Shown here piece by piece: positions 14,693 through 23,483 of a DNA stretch of 32,707 bases (its first letter is position 1; the number at the start of each line of letters is the position of its first letter). The notes under the pieces are model-generated. The model did not search any database. It was not told the origin of the DNA and saw only the letters and a program-made list of their open reading frames with translations. A program made the translations under genes and the position numbers. Source of the stretch: JBAZHE01 sp964547855 (lineage in GTDB: Bacteria; Patescibacteriota; Patescibacteriia; Patescibacteriales; WJLG01); the NCBI GenBank assembly GCA_964547855.1, contig CAZJPG010000018.1, positions 1 to 32,707 of the forward strand. Direction: 5' to 3'.

Positions 14693-15727
14693 ATGAGTAA
14701 GCGTGCCATCTTCGAAAAGAAGAATGTGTTAGTGATCGGCGGCGCCGGATTCATCGGTTCTCATCTTTGCGATGAATTGATCAAAACCTCCAAGGTTATT
14801 TGTCTGGATGATTTCTCTACTGGTTCGGAAAGGAATATCGATCATCTATTGGCGGAATCGGATTTCGCTTTTTTGCGTCATGACATGTCAGAGCCAATAA
14901 ATTTAGAAGAGGAGAAGAGTCTGCAAAAATTCAAGATACAGTTTCAGGGAATTCAAGAAGTGTACAACTTGGCCTGCCCGACATCACCTCGTAATTTTGC
15001 TAAAAATCGAATATCGACTTTGCTGTCCAATTCTTTTGCGGTCAAGAATATTTTAGACTTAGTGTTGAAATACGAATCTAAATTTATGCATTTCTCGTCT
15101 TCGGTGGTTTATGGTCCGAGACGTACTTTGAACAGTAAGATCAGGGAGGATGATATTGGACAGGTCGACTGCCTTTCTGACAGGGCTTGTTATGACGAAG
15201 GCAAGCGCTTTGCCGAGACTTTCGTTAAGACATATGTCGATGTCTATGGCGTCAACGCTAAGATCATGAGGGTTTTTAGAACGTATGGACCGCGCATGCC
15301 ATTAGACGATAATCAAATGGTATCTGACTTCGTGTCCAATGCCCTAGACGGCGAAGACTTAGTTGTTTACGGCAATGAGAATTTTTCCTCTTCTTTCTGC
15401 TATGTATCGGATGTCGTGGATGCGGCCTTAAAGATGATGGAATCTGATATATCCGGACCTCTCAATATTGGTTCTGATGTGGACATTTCTATAGCCAAGG
15501 TCGCTCAGAAGATAATCGACATGACAGGGTCATCGTCAAAGGTAGTTTTTTCGGATCCGACGCTTTTCATGAGTGAGCTGCCTTTGCCGGATATTACTAT
15601 GGCCACTGCTGAATTGGGGTGGTTGCCGGTCGTGACTTTGGAAAATGGCCTTAAAAAGGCAATCGATGAACTAAGGGCCAGTAAGGGGCTTAAGGTCGTC
15701 GGTTCTGAAGAATATTTGAATCAGTAA
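14693..15727 (+). CDS. NAD-dependent epimerase/dehydratase, UDP-glucuronate decarboxylase-like
   Basis: A 344-residue extended short-chain dehydrogenase with the NAD-binding GGAGFIGS at 16-23 and the catalytic YxxxK as Tyr167...Lys171 in CYDEGKR. The YNLACPTSP motif (91-99), CYDEGKRFAET, RTYGPRM and FCYVSDV are hallmarks of UDP-xylose synthase (UDP-glucuronate decarboxylase), which converts UDP-GlcA to UDP-xylose. Related C4 epimerases or dTDP-glucose dehydratases are possible but lack this LACP motif. It would supply a nucleotide sugar for the glycosyltransferases downstream. It opens a tightly packed cluster: the ATPase gene starts 1 nt after its stop. No Shine-Dalgarno; a T-rich tract precedes the ATG. 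Confidence 0.85.
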   Translation: MSKRAIFEKKNVLVIGGAGFIGSHLCDELIKTSKVICLDDFSTGSERNIDHLLAESDFAFLRHDMSEPINLEEEKSLQKFKIQFQGIQEVYNLACPTSPRNFAKNRISTLLSNSFAVKNILDLVLKYESKFMHFSSSVVYGPRRTLNSKIREDDIGQVDCLSDRACYDEGKRFAETFVKTYVDVYGVNAKIMRVFRTYGPRMPLDDNQMVSDFVSNALDGEDLVVYGNENFSSSFCYVSDVVDAALKMMESDISGPLNIGSDVDISIAKVAQKIIDMTGSSSKVVFSDPTLFMSELPLPDITMATAELGWLPVVTLENGLKKAIDELRASKGLKVVGSEEYLNQ

Positions 15728-15728
15728 G

Positions 15729-16985
15729 ATGAAAAATCTTAAGGAACAAAAAAAACAACAATTGGATTTAGCCATCGATTTGGTGGCCGGGAGAATCCTG
15801 GAGAAGATTTTGGGGTATGCTATTTCCGAGGGGATCGACGAGATGATCTTTGATTCTGATGATCAGTCGGGCAAGGTTTCTTTTTATGATGCGGGAGTAT
15901 TAAAAGGTGATCTTAAGTTTCCAAATTCTATAAAGAAGCATGTCTTTTCTTCCTTGAAGGAAATTTCCGAGGCCAAAGTCGATCGACGTGGTGAATTTAA
16001 AAAAGATATTCCAGGAGGAAAAGTCGTTTTCTCTGTTTCCGTTTATATTTCTGGCAAAGAGGAAAAGATAGTCATTTCTTTGTCTAGGGGAAAGTTTGAG
16101 ATTTTGAGTATTGGCCAGCTCGGATTCGAAAAGAAAGTTTTAGGTAGAGTCAAAGATGTTTTAGAGAAAAAAGGAAAAGGATTAGTATTAGTGATCGGAC
16201 CATTCGACTCTGGTAAGACCTCGACCCTTTATAGTTTTATAAGTCATATCAATTCTCCAGACATTAACATAACGACTTTTGAGAGACAGATCGGTATTGA
16301 CCTACCATCGGTGAACCAAAGCAGTTATGGTAATAAGCCGGGGTTGCGACAGTCGTTAACGCTATCTTCTATAATGCGTCAGGACCCAGATGTGGTCATG
16401 ATCGATGAGGCCACTGATAAGGAGGCGATCGAGGCCGCATTGCATCTTGCTGATAGGGGATACTTCGTTTTGTCTGGCCTTTATGGACACGATCTTTCTA
16501 CGACTTTAGACTTTTTACAAGGATTGAATGTTTCCTTGCCTTTACTTGTCTCATCGGCTAAGATGATCATCAATCAAAGGATGGCGGTGAAGAATTGTCC
16601 TAATTGCTTGGCTAAAGTAAGGATCGATAAAGAATCTATGGTTGTTTTAAAAAAACACTTTAAGGACGAGGCGTTTTTCAACGAGCTTAGAGAGAGGAAG
16701 TTGGTCGGATCTGATGTTGGAGGAGTGGAGGATATAGCTTTTTATAAGAGCACTGGCTGTGAGAAGTGTGGACGTCGAGGTGTTTGGGGAAGGGTTGGCA
16801 TATTTGAGGTGGTAATGATGAATGATGATGTTGCCAAGGCTATTAAAGAGGGCCATTTTTCAAATATAGACGAGGAGGTAACCAAGCAGGATTGTTTTAC
16901 GTTGTCCCAAAGCGCCTTAATAAAGGCCGCGTCTGGGATAATTCCGCCAAGCGAGGTTTTAAAGATAATCAAGGAGAATAGATAA
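15729..16985 (+). CDS. Divergent GspE/PilB-type secretion ATPase
   Basis: A 418-residue member of the type II secretion/type IV pilus assembly ATPase family. Visible are a short N-terminal domain, Walker A GPFDSGKT (157-164) followed by STLY, a Walker B region DVVMIDEATD (221-230), GLYGHD where relatives have TLHTND, and the zinc tetracysteine typical of GspE/PilB (Cys290 and Cys293, then CEKC near 341). Compared with the family consensus MVGEIRD, the Walker B/Asp-box segment is altered, but the catalytic Glu is kept. The N-terminal N1 domain is reduced. It lies 1 nt after the decarboxylase-like gene and 1 nt before a GT2 gene, so it is co-transcribed with glycan genes. It may power a pilus-like machine or may have a regulatory role. 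Family assignment is confident, role unsure. Confidence 0.82.
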   Translation: MKNLKEQKKQQLDLAIDLVAGRILEKILGYAISEGIDEMIFDSDDQSGKVSFYDAGVLKGDLKFPNSIKKHVFSSLKEISEAKVDRRGEFKKDIPGGKVVFSVSVYISGKEEKIVISLSRGKFEILSIGQLGFEKKVLGRVKDVLEKKGKGLVLVIGPFDSGKTSTLYSFISHINSPDINITTFERQIGIDLPSVNQSSYGNKPGLRQSLTLSSIMRQDPDVVMIDEATDKEAIEAALHLADRGYFVLSGLYGHDLSTTLDFLQGLNVSLPLLVSSAKMIINQRMAVKNCPNCLAKVRIDKESMVVLKKHFKDEAFFNELRERKLVGSDVGGVEDIAFYKSTGCEKCGRRGVWGRVGIFEVVMMNDDVAKAIKEGHFSNIDEEVTKQDCFTLSQSALIKAASGIIPPSEVLKIIKENR

Positions 16986-16986
16986 C

Positions 16987-17646
16987 ATGATATTTTGCGT
17001 CATACCCGCCCTAAATGAAGAATCGACCTTGTCAGAGGTTTTAAAGAGTGTCAAAGACAAGGTGGATCGTATAGTGGTTGTGGACGATGGGTCAACTGAT
17101 AACACTTCGGCTATCGCTGCTTCTGTGGGGGCGATCGTTTTGAGGCATCCTACTAATCGTGGGCAAGGAGCTGCCTTGGAGACTGGTAATGAATATGCTA
17201 GACGCCATGATGCCGATGCTGTGGTGCATTTCGATGCTGATGGTCAATTTTCCGCAGCCGAGATTAGCGATGTCCTTTTTCCTGTATTATCAGGCGAAGC
17301 CGATGCTGTGTTTGGTTCTCGTTTTTCATCAAAGCACAATCAAATCCCTGCTTTTAAAAGGAATTTTATAATACCGGTAGCTCGCTTGGTCAATAGAATA
17401 TTTTTTGGCCTTAATACCCAAGATCCGCAATCCGGTTTTCGCGCTCTGTCACGTAAGGCTTTAGCAGAAATAAAAATAGAGCAATCAGGAATGGCTCATT
17501 GCAGTGAGATATTGCACAAGGCGGCCAAGCTTGGTTTGCGCATCAAAGAAGTGCCGATCACTGTTCATTATCATGATTTTGGACAAAATTTTTTTGGTGG
17601 AGTCAGAATAGTTAAGGATACTATCATCGGAAAATTGATCAAGTAG
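16987..17646 (+). CDS. Glycosyltransferase family 2 (dolichyl-phosphate mannosyltransferase-like)
   Basis: A 219-residue GT-A fold enzyme. It begins MIFCVIPALNEESTL, has VVVDDGSTDNT near 31-41, the metal-binding FDADGQF (DxD-like) near 80, and FGSRFSSKH and QDPQSGFRALSR in the acceptor half. These match polyprenyl-phosphate mannose/glucose synthases, which load a sugar onto a lipid carrier at the inner face of the membrane. It has no C-terminal membrane domain. The next gene is a DUF2304 membrane protein, a common partner of such GT2 enzymes, which may serve as its membrane platform (inference). It starts 1 nt after the ATPase gene. Confidence 0.9.
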   Translation: MIFCVIPALNEESTLSEVLKSVKDKVDRIVVVDDGSTDNTSAIAASVGAIVLRHPTNRGQGAALETGNEYARRHDADAVVHFDADGQFSAAEISDVLFPVLSGEADAVFGSRFSSKHNQIPAFKRNFIIPVARLVNRIFFGLNTQDPQSGFRALSRKALAEIKIEQSGMAHCSEILHKAAKLGLRIKEVPITVHYHDFGQNFFGGVRIVKDTIIGKLIK

Positions 17647-17706
17647 GTTGGGAAATGAAATATAGACGATGATATTCTCTGTTACTTATCATTCATTACT
17701 TATATT

Positions 17707-18042
17707 ATGTTGCAACAACTCATAGCGTTAGTAGTCGTCGCTTTTTTTCTAGTTAGACTTTTTATTCTTAAGAAGAATGGAAAATTGCCTGGTGGCGAGT
17801 TTGTCTTATGGTTAGTTTTTTGGTCATTGGCCGCTATTTCCGTATTGGCTTTGAAATGGTTGGATCAGATGTTCGCTGCTTTAGGCTTTTCGGCTTCGGC
17901 CATAAATATATTAGTGTATGCCGCCGTTATAATTCTTTTTTATCTTAATTTCAGAATGCGTTTAAAGATGGAAAAGATAGATCGGGCACTGACCGCAATA
18001 TCTCGTAAAGTAGCTTTAGACGAGGCTGGAAATAATAAATAA
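17707..18042 (+). CDS. DUF2304 small membrane protein
   Basis: A 111-residue protein with three predicted membrane helices (about 3-20, 33-52 and 64-82) and a cytoplasmic basic helical tail ending in ...AISRKVALDEAG. The pattern of a short first helix, a LPGGEFVLWLVFW turn and a C-terminal RMRLKMEKIDRALT segment fits DUF2304. This family is repeatedly found next to polyprenyl-phosphate GT2 enzymes, as here with the gene ending at 17646, and may help membrane docking or glycolipid translocation. No biochemical activity is established. No Shine-Dalgarno; the ATG follows a 60-nt gap rich in T and A. Confidence 0.78.
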   Translation: MLQQLIALVVVAFFLVRLFILKKNGKLPGGEFVLWLVFWSLAAISVLALKWLDQMFAALGFSASAINILVYAAVIILFYLNFRMRLKMEKIDRALTAISRKVALDEAGNNK

Positions 18043-18054
18043 ACCAAGAATCAT

Positions 18055-18471
18055 ATGACTTCCGCGAAAGGAATGATGATCGACTTTCTTAATTTCATCT
18101 TTGCCTTAATACTGATCGGTCTTTGTATTCTTTACTTTATCGCTGGCGATAATTTTGAGAATTTCAAGAATATTTTACGTTCTTTGGTGCCATTGGCCGT
18201 CATCGGCGTCTTGTTCATGATACGTTTGAAGCTTTGGCGAGAGAGGGGGAGAAAAGTCGAAAGGGAAGGGGGCGGCGATGCCGAACTGCAATTGACCTTT
18301 AGTGATAAATTGAAAATGGACGCTTTTGTTTTTTCTTTACCGGCAGCTGTTTGTCTGGTGTCGTTCGCAATAGAAAGAACCGTATCGACCACGACCATTG
18401 TTGCCGCCGCCGCAGTTTTCGTTATTGCTTATTTTTTTGAAAAGTGGCTCTTGCTTAAGGCCAGAGAATGA
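18055..18471 (+). CDS. Four-helix membrane protein of unknown function
   Basis: A 138-residue integral membrane protein with hydrophobic segments at about 10-30, 43-58, 90-106 and 112-130, and a basic, glycine-rich cytoplasmic loop (RERGRKVEREGGG) between the second and third. I recognise no family. It starts 12 nt after DUF2304 and its TGA is 1 nt from the ATG of the following glycosyltransferase, so it belongs to the glycan operon. It could be a subunit of a flippase or glycosylation complex (inference from context only). Confidence 0.7.
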   Translation: MTSAKGMMIDFLNFIFALILIGLCILYFIAGDNFENFKNILRSLVPLAVIGVLFMIRLKLWRERGRKVEREGGGDAELQLTFSDKLKMDAFVFSLPAAVCLVSFAIERTVSTTTIVAAAAVFVIAYFFEKWLLLKARE

Positions 18472-18472
18472 T

Positions 18473-19591
18473 ATGAAGATAGCCCAAGTAGTTTGTGTTT
18501 ACCCGCCTTATAAAGGCGGCATTGGAACGGCCGCAGTAAATATGGGTCGTCTTTTGCGTCAGAATGGTTGGCAGGTGGTGACATTTACTCCTGATTATGG
18601 GGAGAAATACGATAAAGAGGATGGGGCGGTTAGAATTAAAACTCCGATAAAGTCTGGTAACGCCGCTTTTTTACCGACACTGGCCAAGGAATTAGCTCCT
18701 TTTGATGTTGTGTTGTTGCACTATCCTTTTTTTGGCGCCGAAGAGGTTGTATGGTTTTTGAAAAAATTCTTTTGGAAGAAGAATAAAAAATTGGTAGTTC
18801 AGTATCATATGGATGCCGCTTTGAACGGTGCCCTGGGTCGAGTTTTTTTAAAGACACATGATTTTGTCTTTGGTTCATTGTTCGACGAAGCCGACTTAGT
18901 GTTGTCTGCTAGCTTGGACTATGTAGCTTCTGGTAAGCTTAAGGATTTTTACAAAAACAACGAAGCTAAATTTAAGGAGATCCCTTATGCCTTGGATGTC
19001 GATCGCTTTTCTCTTGGTAGCGATCAAAAAGATAATAGTAATTTTCATATATTATTCGTCGGCGGCTTGGATAAGGCTCATTATTTTAAGGGGGTCGATG
19101 TTTTACTGGATGCGGCAGCTGAACTCAAGGGGGCGGGGCGTAATTTCATTCTTGAATTAGTAGGCTCTGGCGATTTGGAGACTGGCTATAAGTCCAGGGC
19201 GGATGCTTTGGGTATAAATGATAGGGTGGTTTTCTCTGGCAAGGTGAGCGATGATGATTTGCCTAAAAAATATCGTTCGGCCGATGTCACTGTCTTGCCG
19301 TCTATAAATTCTGGCGAGGCTTTCGGGATCGTTTTGATCGAGAGCATGGCCTGCGGAACGCCAGTGATCGCCTCTAATCTTCCTGGAGTGCGCAGTGTTT
19401 TTTCTGATGGCGGCGAAGGATTATTGGTCGAAACTGGGAGTGTCAATGATTTAGTTAAAAAAATAGAGTTTTTAATGGACTATGGAGCACGTCGTCGGCA
19501 AATGTCCGAGGCGGCTAGGGATTTAGCGGTTTCCAAATATTCTTATAAGGCGGTTGGTGAGGCCGTAGCTAAGGTATTTAAAATTTTATAA
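18473..19591 (+). CDS. Glycosyltransferase family 4 (group 1)
   Basis: A 372-residue GT-B glycosyltransferase. I chose the ATG at 18473 because it gives the family-typical N-terminus MKIAQVVCVYPPYKGGIGTA with a conserved GG loop and follows the upstream stop by 1 nt. The longer frame starting at 18398 would overlap the previous gene and add 25 non-conserved residues. The C-terminal half has ILFVGGLDKAHYFKGVDVLL near 195 and an intact EX7E motif in SGEAFGIVLIESMACGTP. It probably adds a hexose to a lipid-linked surface glycan. The next glycosyltransferase begins 5 nt downstream. Confidence 0.92.
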   Translation: MKIAQVVCVYPPYKGGIGTAAVNMGRLLRQNGWQVVTFTPDYGEKYDKEDGAVRIKTPIKSGNAAFLPTLAKELAPFDVVLLHYPFFGAEEVVWFLKKFFWKKNKKLVVQYHMDAALNGALGRVFLKTHDFVFGSLFDEADLVLSASLDYVASGKLKDFYKNNEAKFKEIPYALDVDRFSLGSDQKDNSNFHILFVGGLDKAHYFKGVDVLLDAAAELKGAGRNFILELVGSGDLETGYKSRADALGINDRVVFSGKVSDDDLPKKYRSADVTVLPSINSGEAFGIVLIESMACGTPVIASNLPGVRSVFSDGGEGLLVETGSVNDLVKKIEFLMDYGARRRQMSEAARDLAVSKYSYKAVGEAVAKVFKIL

Positions 19592-19596
19592 TCAAA

Positions 19597-20754
19597 ATGA
19601 GAATTTGTCTGATAAATAATTTATATCATCCTTGGACGAGAGGTGGGGGAGAGAGCGTTGTTTCTTTAGAGGCTAGGGGGTTGTCATCTAAAGGACACGA
19701 CGTATTTGTTATTTCTACTGCGCCAGAAGAGACAAAGTCTGATGATGTTTATTTTTTAAGGTCAATATTCTACAACATTGGCAGTTATCCTCTTTGGCAA
19801 AGATTCTTTTGGCATTTGAGTAATCTTTTTCCTTCAAAAAGGATTGGAAAGATAGTGGAGATCATTAAAAAGGAGAAGCCTGATTTGATCATAACGCATA
19901 ATCTTGTTGGAGTGGGGCTGTATCTGCCAAGAGCCATAAAGCGTTTAGGAATACGTCATTTTCATGTGCTTCATGACATTCAATTGCTTCACCCTTCTGG
20001 TTTAATGTATTTTGGTAAAGAAGGGATCATAGATTCTTTACCAGCTCGTTTTTATCAATGGATAACTAAAAAATTGTTCATCTCTCCTGAAGTAGTAATA
20101 TCACCATCGTCTTGGCTTTTGTCTGAGCATGTACGTCGCGGTTTCTTTAATAATTCGAAAACTAAAGTCATTCCGAATTTTTTTTCTTCATTGTCACGCG
20201 ACAAGAATAAGGCCGTGTCTGTCACTGAAGATAAATTTCGTTTCTTGTTCGTTGGTCAATTGGAGCGCCATAAGGGGATCGAGCTGCTGCTTGAGGCGTG
20301 GGAAAAATTAATCAGTGATGGTTTAACCAAGGATTCGGAATTGGTTGTGGTCGGCCCAGGATCTTTGTCTTCGGCACTGAAAGAAAAATACGGAGATAAA
20401 GCGTCTATCTTGGGAAAGAAGAGCTTGGAAGAAGTTTATGATATAATGCGTTCATCTAACCTTTTGATAGTGCCATCGTTGTGCTATGAGAATTCGCCAA
20501 CGGTCATTTATGAAGCTGCTTCTTTTGGGTTGCCGGTGCTGGCAGCCGACATTGGCGGCATAGGTGAATTAGTTAAGAATTTTGGAGGAAGTTTGTTTGC
20601 TCCCGGGGATGTTTCCGGCCTAGCAGGGCAGATGAAGGAGTTGCTGTTAAATAGAGAGAAACTAAATAATATGGCCAAGAAAGAAAGCGGCTTCCAAGTG
20701 GCCGACCATGTGGCAGAAATAGAGGCCTTGGCAAAGTCTGGCTTTAAAGGATAG
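19597..20754 (+). CDS. Glycosyltransferase family 4 (group 1)
   Basis: A 385-residue GT-B enzyme beginning MRICLINNLYHPWTRGGGES, with the glycine-rich loop typical of GT4. The acceptor half has LIITHNLVGVGLYLPRA and HVLHDIQLLHPSG. The donor half has FLFVGQLERHKGIELLLEAW near 208 and an intact EX7E in YENSPTVIYEAASFGLPVLA. It is the last gene of the packed glycan cluster, 5 nt after the previous glycosyltransferase, so the two probably act in series. Donor and acceptor are unknown. Confidence 0.92.
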   Translation: MRICLINNLYHPWTRGGGESVVSLEARGLSSKGHDVFVISTAPEETKSDDVYFLRSIFYNIGSYPLWQRFFWHLSNLFPSKRIGKIVEIIKKEKPDLIITHNLVGVGLYLPRAIKRLGIRHFHVLHDIQLLHPSGLMYFGKEGIIDSLPARFYQWITKKLFISPEVVISPSSWLLSEHVRRGFFNNSKTKVIPNFFSSLSRDKNKAVSVTEDKFRFLFVGQLERHKGIELLLEAWEKLISDGLTKDSELVVVGPGSLSSALKEKYGDKASILGKKSLEEVYDIMRSSNLLIVPSLCYENSPTVIYEAASFGLPVLAADIGGIGELVKNFGGSLFAPGDVSGLAGQMKELLLNREKLNNMAKKESGFQVADHVAEIEALAKSGFKG

Positions 20755-20781
20755 AATTAATAGAGTTGTCATTGAATATAT

Positions 20782-21198
20782 ATGCTTTTCCTTTCGAAAA
20801 TATACCACGATGTCTATGCCTTGAAAGATAGGTGTTTTTATGTTTTTTCCGAGATATTTTCCATGCATCATGTTAGATGGTATTTGTCTTTGTCTGTGCT
20901 TTTTAATGCTACTCTATGGATGTTCTCTTGGCTTTTTTATCGTCAGGTGAAAGAGGATGCTATTATTTTGCATTATAATGTGGATTTTGGTGTTGATTTA
21001 GTAGGTCTTCCAAATCATATATTTATCATTCCTGCACTTGGTTCTTTTGTTATTTTGTTTAATTTCTTGCTATTACCTTTACTGCTTAAGCGCGCCGACT
21101 TCCGGGTTTTTTCGAATTTGTGTTTAGGGGCGGCATTTTTAGCCAATATTTTCCTGTCCTTATCACTAGGACCTCTTTATTCGATAAATTTTAGTTAA
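20782..21198 (+). CDS. Membrane protein of unknown function upstream of mraY
   Basis: A 138-residue protein with three predicted membrane helices (about 34-53, 79-102 and 113-131) and an N-terminal soluble stretch of ~30 residues. A small outer loop contains HYNVDFGVD. I do not recognise a named domain. It lies 27 nt after the last glycosyltransferase and 15 nt before mraY in the same direction, so it may be transcribed with the wall genes. An AT-rich box abuts the ATG, but no Shine-Dalgarno is present. Confidence 0.65.
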   Translation: MLFLSKIYHDVYALKDRCFYVFSEIFSMHHVRWYLSLSVLFNATLWMFSWLFYRQVKEDAIILHYNVDFGVDLVGLPNHIFIIPALGSFVILFNFLLLPLLLKRADFRVFSNLCLGAAFLANIFLSLSLGPLYSINFS

Positions 21199-21213
21199 AG
21201 ATAAAATTATAAT

Positions 21214-22251
21214 ATGTTCGAATTCCAAATCATTAAGATTCTTTTTTTGACTTCCGCTTCCTTTGCCTTTGCTATTCTTTGCACACCACTACTGACGCAT
21301 TTTTTATATAAGTATAAGCTTGGAAAGCAAATCAGGAATGCTGGCGCGACTCCAATATTCTCCGCTTTGCACGCTCATAAGGCCGGGACTCCTACTATGG
21401 GTGGAATTTTGATTTGGGGGACCTTGGTTGTCTTTATAGCTTTGTTTTTTTATTTAGGTCGCATATTTCCAGTTTTGTCTGGCTTGAATTTTTTCTCTAG
21501 ATCGGAGACTTTATTGCCGCTGGGTATCCTTGTTTTGAGCGCCATGGTTGGCCTATTCGATGACTGGCTCGATATATGTGGCAAGGGAAAAGGAGGATTA
21601 ATGATGAGACATCGCCTTTTGATCTATGCGGCCATAGCGGCTGTCGGGGCTGCTTGGTTTTATTTTAAATTGGATTGGACCACTTTGCATATTCCGTTTC
21701 TAGGTAATTTCGAGATAGGAGCTTGGTACATACCTTTTTTTATTCTTGTTGTGGTAGCGACGTCGCACTCGGTGAATATAACTGATGGTCTTGATGGCTT
21801 AGCTGGAGGCACGATGCTTTTTGCTTTTGCTGCTTTGGGGGTCATTTGTTTTGTGTTGGGACGTTTTGATTTGGCCGCTTTTTGCGGGGTTATAATCGGT
21901 GCCTTACTGGCTTTTTTGTGGTTCAATATTCCTCCCGCCAGATTCTATATGGGCGATACCGGAGCGATGGGGCTTGGTATAACTTTGGGCGTCATATCTT
22001 TGCTTACTAATACGGCTTTAATATTACCGATCATAGGTTTGATTTTTGTCATTGAGTCTTTGTCGGTGTTGATCCAGCTTTCATCGAAGAAAATACGCAA
22101 AGGAAAAAAGGTCTTCAAATCAGCTCCAATTCATCACCATTTTCAAGCTATTGGTTGGCCAGAGGCCAAGATAGTCATGCGCTTTTGGGTCATAGCCGGA
22201 GTTTCGGCTTCGGCCGGACTTATGATATTCCTTTTGGATAAAGGTTTATAA
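21214..22251 (+). CDS. mraY: Phospho-N-acetylmuramoyl-pentapeptide transferase
   Basis: MraY transfers phospho-MurNAc-pentapeptide from UDP to undecaprenyl phosphate, making lipid I at the inner face of the membrane. The 345-residue polytopic protein (about ten helices) has all hallmark motifs: HAHKAGTPTMGG (53-64), the catalytic DD pair Asp116-Asp117 in LFDDWLD, NITDGLDGLAGG (188-199), FYMGDTGAMGLG with Asp248, and the HHHFQ motif near 308-312. The length is typical. It overlaps ftsW by 1 nt (TAATG), indicating translational coupling. Confidence 0.97.
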   Translation: MFEFQIIKILFLTSASFAFAILCTPLLTHFLYKYKLGKQIRNAGATPIFSALHAHKAGTPTMGGILIWGTLVVFIALFFYLGRIFPVLSGLNFFSRSETLLPLGILVLSAMVGLFDDWLDICGKGKGGLMMRHRLLIYAAIAAVGAAWFYFKLDWTTLHIPFLGNFEIGAWYIPFFILVVVATSHSVNITDGLDGLAGGTMLFAFAALGVICFVLGRFDLAAFCGVIIGALLAFLWFNIPPARFYMGDTGAMGLGITLGVISLLTNTALILPIIGLIFVIESLSVLIQLSSKKIRKGKKVFKSAPIHHHFQAIGWPEAKIVMRFWVIAGVSASAGLMIFLLDKGL

Positions 22252-23408
22252 TGTTTAAATTAGGCAGCCCGATAAAAAATAAAGAAAAACGCCAACTTCA
22301 CTCTCCTGACAAGGCGTTGATAGCGTCCGCGGCCATATTGATCGGCTTGGGGCTGGTTTTCTTATCCAGCGCCTCGGCCGTCGTGGGTTATGCTAAGTAT
22401 GGGTCTAGCTATCATTACTTTAATCGTCAGGTGGTCGTGCTTTTGATCGGGTTGTTTTTCGTTTGGGTGGTCTATCGCATAGATTATTCTTTATGGAAGA
22501 AGTATTCTTTTTTGCTTCTAATAATATCTTGCGCGCTTCTAAGTCTTGTCTTTGTGCCGACTTTGGCGGCTGGTTGGGGCACTTCCAATAGCTGGGTCAA
22601 TATTTTTGGTCTTTCTTTGCAACCATCGGAATTCGTTAAAATTTTCTTCATAATATATTTGGCGGCGTTTTTGGAAAGTCGGCAAAGAGAGTTGGCCGAT
22701 GTCAAACAAGGTTTTGTACCTTTTTTGATAGTGTTCGGAGTGATCGCCATTTTAATGTTATTACAGCCAGATCTTGGTACTCTTTTCATAATCGCCGCCT
22801 CATCTTTTATGGTCTATTTCGCGGCTGGCGGAAAAGTTGCTCATTTAGCTACGATATTGCTCGTTGGGGCATTAGCTTTTTTTATCATGGTCCAAGCTAA
22901 GCCATACCAAATGGAACGCTTTAAATGCGTGTTGCAGGATAACTATGGCATTCAAGGACCGTGCTATCAGCTTGAACAATCTAAGATCGCAGTCGGTTCC
23001 GGTGGCTTTTGGGGCAGAGGATTGGGTCAATCTAGGCAGAAATTCTTATATTTGCCGGAGGTTCATGGAGATTCTATTTTTGCCGTCATCGCTGAAGAGA
23101 TAGGTCTTGTTGGGAGTATCATTTTTATCTCTTTGTATTTTATTCTTTTTTTCAGAATAATGGCCGTAGCCGCGGCCGCTCCTGATGTCTTTGGGCGCTT
23201 GTTGGCTATTGGTATCGGCAGCTGGATAATCATCCAGGCTATTTTGAACCTGGGTGGAGTCATTGGTTTGATCCCTATGACCGGCGTACCCTTGCCATTG
23301 GTCTCGCAAGGTGGCTCTAATCTCTTAGCGACCCTAATCGCTCTCGGTATCGTTCTAAATATCAGCAGACAAACCGGTAAAAGCCAGGGTCACGCCTTGC
23401 ATCGTTAG
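22251..23408 (+). CDS. ftsW: FtsW/RodA-family SEDS peptidoglycan polymerase
   Basis: A 385-residue polytopic SEDS protein that polymerises lipid II into glycan strands with a partner penicillin-binding protein. Motifs include FLSSASAVVGY near helix 1, SWVNIFGLSLQPSEFVKI, LQPDLGT with the conserved Asp, the AVGSGGFWGRGLGQSRQK loop, LPEVHGDSIFAVIAEEIGLVG (Asp, Glu) and VPLPLVSQGGSNLL. The ftsW name over rodA is chosen from its place between mraY and murG. The extra loop FKCVLQDNYGIQGPC has two cysteines that could form a disulfide outside. It begins on the last base of the mraY stop codon. Confidence 0.92.
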   Translation: MFKLGSPIKNKEKRQLHSPDKALIASAAILIGLGLVFLSSASAVVGYAKYGSSYHYFNRQVVVLLIGLFFVWVVYRIDYSLWKKYSFLLLIISCALLSLVFVPTLAAGWGTSNSWVNIFGLSLQPSEFVKIFFIIYLAAFLESRQRELADVKQGFVPFLIVFGVIAILMLLQPDLGTLFIIAASSFMVYFAAGGKVAHLATILLVGALAFFIMVQAKPYQMERFKCVLQDNYGIQGPCYQLEQSKIAVGSGGFWGRGLGQSRQKFLYLPEVHGDSIFAVIAEEIGLVGSIIFISLYFILFFRIMAVAAAAPDVFGRLLAIGIGSWIIIQAILNLGGVIGLIPMTGVPLPLVSQGGSNLLATLIALGIVLNISRQTGKSQGHALHR

Positions 23409-23442
23409 CTTTTTTAAGGTTTTTTCTGTGGCAGATACATTG

Positions 23443-23475
23443 AACGACTCTCCGCTTGTGGTGGGTTGTTTTTTG
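23443..23475 (+). terminator. Probable intrinsic terminator between ftsW and murG
   Basis: The arms aacgac (23443-23448) and gttgtt (23465-23470), with one wobble, enclose a ccg/tgg inner stem. A T6 run follows at 23469-23474. The structure is imperfect, but it is followed at once by the murG promoter. Confidence 0.5.
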
Positions 23476-23483
23476 TTTTGACC

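Noticed and set aside
18398..18472. Longer N-terminus of the glycosyltransferase
   Set aside because: It would overlap the preceding gene by over 70 nt and adds non-conserved residues; MKIAQVVCVYPP at 18473 is the family-like start.
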